Assembly: GCF_000011645.1 (NCBI RefSeq)
Contig: NC_006270.3
Coordinates: 3,556,501 to 3,620,500 of the forward strand
Reading direction: 5' to 3'
Source of the DNA: Bacillus licheniformis DSM 13 = ATCC 14580
GTDB lineage: Bacteria > Bacillota > Bacilli > Bacillales > Bacillaceae
Length of the DNA: 64,000 nucleotides
A model generated the notes under the pieces. The model did no database searches and was not told where the DNA came from. It was given only the letters and a program-made list of their open reading frames with translations. Every line of letters starts with the position of its first letter. Positions within the stretch are counted from its first letter, which is position 1. A program made the position numbers and the translations under genes. Shown here in pieces: positions 58,727 through 64,000 of this stretch.

Positions 58727-58754
58727 TAAAACCCCTGGAAACCAGGGGTTTTTT
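58727..58754 (-). terminator. Terminator of tagO
   Basis: AACCCCTGG (58730-58738) pairs with CCAGGGGTT (58742-58750), with A- and T-runs either side, just past the tagO stop. Confidence 0.85.
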
Positions 58755-58761
58755 GCGTTCA

Positions 58762-59826
58762 TTAATTCCTCTTCACCATCCGCCTGTAAAACTTCGTAAA
58801 AGGCTTGTACTGCTCATTTACAAGGCCTGTCACCTCTGCGATGATCTGCATGAACAGTATTAAGCCGAAGATGATGAAGATGGACACCCATAGGGTTGCG
58901 GTTTTTAAAAGAATGGCGCTCAGGCTGAAGACGACGCCGATTAAATAAATGACGATAACGGCTTTCCGATGGGACAGGCCGAAGGCCATCAGCCTGTGGT
59001 GAATATGCGATTTATCGGGAGCCGAAATCGGCTGCTTGTTTAAAATCCGCCTGATGATCGCAAATGTCGTGTCAAATATCGGCACTCCTAATATAATAAT
59101 CGGGATGACGACGCTGAACAGAGTCACGCTTTTATACAGCCCCAGCAGCGACAGAACCGAGATCACATAGCCCAAAAACAGCGAGCCCGTGTCTCCCATA
59201 AAAATTTTCGCCGGGTGGAAGTTGTAGAACAGAAAGCCGACCGTGCTTCCGATGACTACCAGCGACAAAGAGAAGATCAAGATTTTATCGGCAGAAAACG
59301 CCATGACGGCAATCGTCGAGAGGCCGATGACGGATATACCCGCAGCCAGTCCGTCCAATCCGTCGATTAAATTGATGGCATTGGTGATCCCGACGATCCA
59401 CAAAATCGTCAACGGGTATGCGAGCCACCCCAAATCAAAGCGAAGATCCCAAAACGGAATCGATAAAAATTCCATTTTCAAGCCTGTACTGACGATGATG
59501 CAGGCTACTAATACTTGTACGATAAATTTAATTCTCGCGCTTAAATTGTATTTGTCATCTACAATGCCTAAAATTACGATCATAAAAGCACCGAGTGTAA
59601 TTGCTGTTATTCTGTTTTCATAAAGGCCGCCGGCAAACGAACCGGTCAATACTCCTATAAAAATGGCTAAACCGCCCATTCTCGGCATTACTTTATCATG
59701 TATCTTTCGTTTATCCGGCTGATCCACGACCCCGGATTTGATTGCTAGACGTTTGACAAGCGGAGTAATAATTAAAACAGTAATGAGAGAGACAAAAAAC
59801 GCAATTACAGTGCGTTCATAAGACAT
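58762..59826 (-). CDS. tagO: TagO, undecaprenyl-phosphate GlcNAc-1-phosphate transferase
   Basis: 354-aa polytopic enzyme (about ten helices) that starts teichoic and teichuronic acid synthesis by moving GlcNAc-1-P onto undecaprenyl phosphate. Motifs are GIVDDKYNLSARIKF, NLIDGLDGLAAGIS (catalytic Asp region), MGDTGSLFLG, and DKSHIHHRLMAFGLSHR near the C terminus. Its product feeds the polymers handled by TagV and the tua genes. Clear RBS AAAAAGGAGAC. Transcribed from its own sigma-A promoter. Confidence 0.96.
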   Translation of the reverse strand: MSYERTVIAFFVSLITVLIITPLVKRLAIKSGVVDQPDKRKIHDKVMPRMGGLAIFIGVLTGSFAGGLYENRITAITLGAFMIVILGIVDDKYNLSARIKFIVQVLVACIIVSTGLKMEFLSIPFWDLRFDLGWLAYPLTILWIVGITNAINLIDGLDGLAAGISVIGLSTIAVMAFSADKILIFSLSLVVIGSTVGFLFYNFHPAKIFMGDTGSLFLGYVISVLSLLGLYKSVTLFSVVIPIIILGVPIFDTTFAIIRRILNKQPISAPDKSHIHHRLMAFGLSHRKAVIVIYLIGVVFSLSAILLKTATLWVSIFIIFGLILFMQIIAEVTGLVNEQYKPFTKFYRRMVKRN

Positions 59827-59880
59827 AAGGAAGTCTCCTTTTTAAATGAAGTCTGGTCGTATAAAAGATCATACCTTTTC

Positions 59881-59910
59881 ATTATACAATTTCATTATTT
59901 ATTATAACAA
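59881..59910 (-). promoter_or_regulatory. Sigma-A promoter of tagO
   Basis: On the minus strand TTGTTA (59905-59910), 18 bp, TATAAT (59881-59886), about 55 bp upstream of the tagO ATG. Confidence 0.68.
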
Positions 59911-59956
59911 GCTCCAGCCAAAAGAAACATCACGAATTAATATCCCCCGCCGCAAA

Positions 59957-61144
59957 TTATGCATCCTTATTCAAGTTCAATTTATCAAGCATCATTAAAA
60001 ATAGATGATGCCAGTCTCTTTCACGTGCGATCTTTCTGCGCAGTTCCACATGGGAAACATCATCATGCGCAAGCTCCAGCTCTTCACAAACCGCTGTAAA
60101 TTCAGCGGGGTCGTTTCCTGTTAAATGACGGTAAACGTGTTCCTGTTCAACCTTTTCCGTTGAAGGGAGGTTCATACCTGCGACAGGCTTTCCGGCAGCC
60201 AAAAATTCAAACAGCTTTAAAGGAAATACCGCATTGTTATATGGCGACGGTTTATACGGCATGATACCGATATCCACTACATTCATATAAGCTGGTACTT
60301 CTGACGGCGCAGCGGGGCCCGTCCAGATGACATTATCTTCTTCAAGAAGCGCTTTAAAATCTTCGTCTCCGTTTGTCCCGTCAGGACCGACAAATAAAAA
60401 TGTCCACTCTTTTTTTGTTCTGGCAGCTTCTTTGACGAGCTTAAAATCGAGCTTCGGCTTGATTCCTCCGATAAAGCCGAGGACGGTTCCTTCCCTTCCC
60501 TTCAATACATCCGCTTTTTGCATATTTTCTGCAAACAAGCTGTACTCCACACCGTTTTCGATTGTAAAAACCGGCTTTGTCTCTCCTTGAAGCCGGTCTG
60601 CTACATTTTGTTGCAAGTATTCGGAAGTGCAAAAAATCGTATCAGCAGCTTTGATGATTCTGCCTTCAGCTTCAAAAATGACCTTTTGCCTGAATCCTGA
60701 GACAAGGCTTTGGCTACCGCTGATCGGGGCCGCCCACAGGTCGCTGCAGTCATAGATGACCTGATCCCATTGATAAAGCGACGACAGCAGCGGAAAGCCG
60801 GGGAAGGTGTACCATAAGCACACCTTTTCTCCCTGAACGTCTTCTTTCAGCCGGTCAAGCAGCGGCTTCAGCTTGCTTTGATAGAAAACATCTTTGTAGC
60901 GGGCAAACCTGAATATTTTCTTTTTCAAAAAATCTTTGACTGCAAATTGCTTGATTCCGTTGTCAAGCAATGTAAAAGTCTCACGGGAAGGATTTTCAGA
61001 CGGACAAACCCAAATGACTTCCTTCGTCTCCTTGCGGCCTGCTAAAAACTCAGCAAGGCGGTGCCTTCTGTATCTTAGCTGATCCTGCCCCCATTCACCT
61101 GTCGCTACTATGACGTGTATGAATTGATCTGCTTTCACTTTCAA
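59957..61144 (-). CDS. tuaH: TuaH, putative glycosyltransferase of teichuronic acid synthesis
   Basis: 395 aa with a GT-B type fold: the C-terminal half has VLGFIGGIKPKLDF, FLFVGPDGTNG, DIGIMPYKPSPYNNAVFPLKLFEFLAAGKPVAGMNLPS, the nucleotide-sugar binding pattern of GT4-like enzymes. The N-terminal half is IHVIVATGEWGQDQLRYRRHRLAEFLAGR. No signal peptide. It is the last gene of the tua operon, 21 bp after tuaG. Specific sugar addition is not established. Confidence 0.93.
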   Translation of the reverse strand: MKVKADQFIHVIVATGEWGQDQLRYRRHRLAEFLAGRKETKEVIWVCPSENPSRETFTLLDNGIKQFAVKDFLKKKIFRFARYKDVFYQSKLKPLLDRLKEDVQGEKVCLWYTFPGFPLLSSLYQWDQVIYDCSDLWAAPISGSQSLVSGFRQKVIFEAEGRIIKAADTIFCTSEYLQQNVADRLQGETKPVFTIENGVEYSLFAENMQKADVLKGREGTVLGFIGGIKPKLDFKLVKEAARTKKEWTFLFVGPDGTNGDEDFKALLEEDNVIWTGPAAPSEVPAYMNVVDIGIMPYKPSPYNNAVFPLKLFEFLAAGKPVAGMNLPSTEKVEQEHVYRHLTGNDPAEFTAVCEELELAHDDVSHVELRRKIARERDWHHLFLMMLDKLNLNKDA

Positions 61145-61165
61145 TCACCTTTTCTGTCAATGCCG

Positions 61166-61924
61166 TTATAATCTTTTCATTACTGCGTTCTTAGCGTAAT
61201 GGAAAAAGCACCATGTCGCTTTCATCAAGTGAAGTCGTTCGATTTCCCTGTATACGTACCAGGTTTTTCGCGCCGCCTTCCACTTGTTTCTGGAGATCGA
61301 TGTTTCAACGATGCGGTATTCCGCGAGGGGTTCGTTCAGTCCATATGCCTTGAACCCCCGCTTTAATACGGACAGCCATGTCGCCAAATCCTGGCGGGTT
61401 CTAATATTCGGCATCCGGATATCACCCGTTTGTTCTCTGTCAATCATCACCGTCAAGCAGCCGATGATCGTATTTTTTAATACATCATCATATGTAAGGC
61501 TTACGGGTGCATGAATGGTTTTATGAAGCGGTTCGCCGTCTTGGCTGATCAGCTCGTATGCCGTAAATGAGAAAGCATGCTGATGCTTTCTCATGAAGGC
61601 GAGCTGCTTATCCAGCTTTTCTGCTTTCCAAACATCATCGCTGTCCAAAAAGGCGACATAGCGCCCTTCGGCTTTGCTGAGCGCCGCATTTCGCGCCGCT
61701 GCAGCACCTTGATTCTCTTTCAGAAAAATGGCATGGATCCGCTCATCATCTTCTTCATAGCGCTTCAAAATGTCTCTTGTCCCATCTGTTGAGCAATCAT
61801 CGGCAATGATCATTTCCCAGTCGGAAAACGTCTGATTTAAGACGGACTTAATGGTTTTTTCGATAAATTCCTCCGCGTTATAGGAAGGCGTAATGACAGA
61901 GATTAAAGGTTTTTGCCTCGTCAT
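61166..61924 (-). CDS. tuaG: TuaG, family 2 glycosyltransferase of teichuronic acid synthesis
   Basis: 252 aa starting MTRQKPLISVITPSYNAEEFIEKTIKSVLNQTF. GT2 motifs are visible: SVITPSYNA, IIADDCSTDGT (donor-binding Asp) and VAFLDSDDVW (DxD). The frame is open to 61945, but 61924 gives the B. subtilis length. It is cytoplasmic and transfers sugar to the teichuronic acid chain. It lies between tuaF and tuaH; the short gap to tuaF is 29 bp. Confidence 0.93.
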   Translation of the reverse strand: MTRQKPLISVITPSYNAEEFIEKTIKSVLNQTFSDWEMIIADDCSTDGTRDILKRYEEDDERIHAIFLKENQGAAAARNAALSKAEGRYVAFLDSDDVWKAEKLDKQLAFMRKHQHAFSFTAYELISQDGEPLHKTIHAPVSLTYDDVLKNTIIGCLTVMIDREQTGDIRMPNIRTRQDLATWLSVLKRGFKAYGLNEPLAEYRIVETSISRNKWKAARKTWYVYREIERLHLMKATWCFFHYAKNAVMKRL

Positions 61925-61953
61925 GGTCCTGATCCACATCCCCAATTAAAAAT

Positions 61954-62631
61954 TTAACGTTCTCTGAAAACTTCCGGAATGACAATGATAAAAAATGACA
62001 GCGCTAAACCGATCAGTACGCCCAGCACCGCTCTTTTCTTAGGCGACATGCCGGCAGCCTGGTTATCAAGCACGATCAACGGCTCAATTTCTTCAGCAGC
62101 CTTCATATCAAGCTTGCTTGTTTCAAGCTCATACAAAAACCGCTGTTTGTCAACTTTGGAATCAGCGCTGACTGTTTCGTCTTCAAGCGCCTTAATATTC
62201 TTTTCAATGACTTCTTCTCTTTTTGAGAACAGCGCCTTATCGCCTTTCATATAGGCATCTTTAATTTTTCCTAAAGTATCCAATGTTTCCTGTTTATCAG
62301 GCCCTGTGTAGCTTAAGTTGAAAAGTGAATCCGTTCTGATTTCAATCGCCAGATCGTCTTTCAATTGCGCCAGATCCTCTTCCGGCATATCCGGGAAAAT
62401 GTCCTTTAAAAAAGCTTCGTTTTTCAACAGCAGCGGCACTTGCTTTGCATTGTTGTACTTCGCTTCTCCATAGTTCCCGGTTGATATCGTTACAGTAGCC
62501 GTGTAATTAGATGGAGCAACGCTTCCCTTCGGCATAAAATAGCCGACAAGACCAAGAATAAGAGGAAGCGCAATAATCGCCACAATAAACTTTTTCACTC
62601 TACCAGCAATACGTTTGATTAAATTCATCAC
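61954..62631 (-). CDS. tuaF: TuaF, Wzz-like membrane protein of teichuronic acid synthesis
   Basis: 225 aa with a helix near residues 12-30 (FIVAIIALPLILGLVGYF), a large extracytoplasmic domain (about 35-195, including SNYTATVTISTGNYGEAKYN and a coiled-coil stretch) and a C-terminal helix (about 198-220, VLGVLIGLALSFFIIVIP). This is the Wzz/chain-length determinant layout, inferred to regulate polymer length. It follows tuaE by 38 bp. Confidence 0.9.
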   Translation of the reverse strand: MMNLIKRIAGRVKKFIVAIIALPLILGLVGYFMPKGSVAPSNYTATVTISTGNYGEAKYNNAKQVPLLLKNEAFLKDIFPDMPEEDLAQLKDDLAIEIRTDSLFNLSYTGPDKQETLDTLGKIKDAYMKGDKALFSKREEVIEKNIKALEDETVSADSKVDKQRFLYELETSKLDMKAAEEIEPLIVLDNQAAGMSPKKRAVLGVLIGLALSFFIIVIPEVFRER

Positions 62632-62669
62632 ATGAATTTCTCCCTGTTTTTAAATTCGATTTTCAAAAA

Positions 62670-64000
62670 TCACCTATACTGTTCGGTTTCATCCGTTCCG
62701 CAGACTCTAAAGGTATTAACCGTCGCAATCACAAGCGCGAGGAACACCCAATGGAAATATAAATTCGAGACGGAACTCGGACTGATGCTTGACACAAGGA
62801 AGGCGACGAGCGCGGCTGTCAAACCTTCAATAAGAAGCTTTGGCCGTCTTCCAAGCGATCTTTTATAATATCTGTAAAGCACGGTTATTAAATAAATGTA
62901 CATCGTTAAATAACCGAGCATCATCACCACTCCAAAATTCGTCATGATCTCAACGAGCCAGTTATGAACCTCCACGACCCGGTCCGTATCGAACAGTGCA
63001 TGATGCTCCAAATAATATGGCACATTGCCGGCGCCGACGCCAAATCCGTAAGTATCCAGCACATAATGCCCGGCGTTTTTCAACAAATTCGCCCTGGCGA
63101 CATTGGATGGCAGCGGCTCGCTGAAATCGTGTGCGGTTTGCGGAGCCAAAAAGTATGTATAAAAAGCTCCGGTAATCTTTCCTGCAAACAGTGTGACAAA
63201 AGCGATACATCCTGCAGCTGCGGCGATGAGCGCCCATTTTTTAAGCACCTTCGGCAGCAAAATGAACACATAAACGGCAAGGCCGGCTATGACCCCCAGG
63301 ATGCTGGCTCTTGATCCAGTCAGGAAAATCAAGTATGCCGAACAGAACGCAAGGAGCAGCCCCGCTATTTTTAAGTAGCTGTTTTTAATGTTTTTGAAAA
63401 AAGATAAATAAAAGAAAAAGCTGATGGACAGAAATGTCGCAAAGTCATTCTGGTTGAAAAAAACGGATGTCGGATAGTGCTGTTTATAGTGCGGCCCGTT
63501 ATAAAGGGTCGAGCTCGGCAGGTGGTTTAACGTAAAGTGATTGTAAAACCCGATGACCATTAAAAATACGGTCATGACAAGCCATATGTAATAAAACGCG
63601 AGAATACGATCCATTTTTTGAAAAAACATGACAACCAGAAAAACCAAAAACATTCCCATTGCCAATAGGAACAGATATTTTATGCCATCAGTGGCAGACT
63701 TGACCCATAGCAGCGAAATCAGTCCATAGCAGAACCAAAACGCGAAAAACATCAGAATGCCTTTGACATGCACCTGCTTCCACTTTTCAAGGTGCTGGCT
63801 GCCTTTCAACATTTCCGCTATGAATAAGAATCCTGCCAGAATCAGAAGTATTCGATATGGAAACAGGCTGAAAAAGCCCAATTTAATCGCAAAAAAAGCA
63901 TTGTTGGCAAAAGTTGCAGCGATGAGCAGATATAATACGGGCATCAGCAATTGCTCGGACGACAAATACTTCCGGAGCACAACGATCACAGCCAGCGCAA
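62670..64000 (-). CDS. tuaE: TuaE, polymerase-like membrane protein of teichuronic acid synthesis (5' part outside window)
   Basis: About 443 codons are visible and the frame stays open to the right edge (ALAVIVVLRKYL), so the N terminus is cut off (TuaE of B. subtilis is about 488 aa). It has about ten hydrophobic helices and an O-antigen ligase/polymerase (Wzy-like) segment, FLTGSRASILGVIAGLAVYVFILL, with the large extracytoplasmic loop VGAGNVPYYLEHHALFDTDRVVEVHNWLVEIMTNFG. It probably polymerises teichuronic acid units. It precedes tuaF. Confidence 0.92.
   Translation of the reverse strand, partial: ALAVIVVLRKYLSSEQLLMPVLYLLIAATFANNAFFAIKLGFFSLFPYRILLILAGFLFIAEMLKGSQHLEKWKQVHVKGILMFFAFWFCYGLISLLWVKSATDGIKYLFLLAMGMFLVFLVVMFFQKMDRILAFYYIWLVMTVFLMVIGFYNHFTLNHLPSSTLYNGPHYKQHYPTSVFFNQNDFATFLSISFFFYLSFFKNIKNSYLKIAGLLLAFCSAYLIFLTGSRASILGVIAGLAVYVFILLPKVLKKWALIAAAAGCIAFVTLFAGKITGAFYTYFLAPQTAHDFSEPLPSNVARANLLKNAGHYVLDTYGFGVGAGNVPYYLEHHALFDTDRVVEVHNWLVEIMTNFGVVMMLGYLTMYIYLITVLYRYYKRSLGRRPKLLIEGLTAALVAFLVSSISPSSVSNLYFHWVFLALVIATVNTFRVCGTDETEQYR

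Noticed and set aside
1..64000. CRISPR array, tRNA, rRNA, prophage or insertion sequence
   Set aside because: No regularly spaced repeats, cloverleaf or rRNA-like sequence, transposase or phage structural genes were seen.

Overview
The window is a 64 kb chromosomal segment of a Bacillus subtilis-group Firmicute, most likely Bacillus licheniformis or a close relative. The order his operon - yvpB - pectate lyase - yvoF/ppaX/yvoD/lgt/hprK - yvnB - yvlABCD - uvrAB - csbA - minJ - swrA - ctpB - ftsEX - cccB - yvjA - prfB - secA - hpf - fliT/S/D - flaG - hag - csrA/fliW - flgL/K/N/M - comF - degV - degU/S - yvyE - tagV - tagO - tuaH/G/F/E follows the B. subtilis backbone closely. Several protein lengths (DegS 385, FlgK 507, FtsX 296, RF2 366, FlgM 88, TuaG 252 aa) equal those I recall for B. 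subtilis. Differences from the B. subtilis layout are a few insertions: a MarR/MFS pair, a tartrate-dehydrogenase-like gene, an M23 peptidase next to ftsX, a YunG-like gene and some small unknown genes.

Layout. 1-6076 (minus strand) holds histidine biosynthesis (hisI, cut by the window edge, to hisZ) with a sigma-A promoter upstream of hisZ. 6312-7995 (plus) holds two exported proteins: a C39-like putative peptidase and a PL3 pectate lyase. 8025-11906 (minus) is the hprK-lgt-yvoD-ppaX-yvoF operon (carbon regulation, lipoprotein modification, pyrophosphatase). 12089-14267 (plus) is a MarR regulator with a DHA2 efflux pump and a shared operator-like motif. 14285-18274 is the giant secreted phosphoesterase YvnB. 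18372-20388 is yvlABCD behind a near-perfect sigma-W promoter. A broken VOC-family gene follows, then uvrBA behind a perfect LexA box and csbA.

26746-35753 (minus) contains division-site and envelope genes (minJ, ctpB, ftsEX and an FtsEX-linked M23 hydrolase), the swarming regulator swrA, an inserted dehydrogenase, and cytochrome c-551. 36857-41267 has prfB with its programmed frameshift, secA and the hibernation factor hpf with a sigma-B promoter. 41494-51780 is a late flagellar/competence block, with sigma-D promoters visible before flaG, hag and flgM and a CsrA hairpin in the hag leader. 51835-56240 is comFA, degV and degSU. 56454 to the end holds wall-polymer genes: tagV (LCP transferase), tagO (first step of teichoic acid synthesis) and the distal teichuronic acid genes tuaH-tuaE, with tuaE cut by the right edge.

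The most notable non-textbook signal is a compact ~158 bp element (28457-28614) between swrA and minJ. It has 15-bp terminal arms and two internal hairpins, so it could fold as a three-way junction. It matches no riboswitch class I know and could be a structured RNA or a dispersed MITE-like repeat. Other items of interest are repeated ACTTYGAATGAAT motifs at the MarR/MFS locus, a likely CTG start codon for comFC, a strong palindrome overlapping the start region of the dehydrogenase promoter, and the FtsEX-M23 pairing. No mobile elements, rRNA, tRNA or CRISPR arrays were seen.
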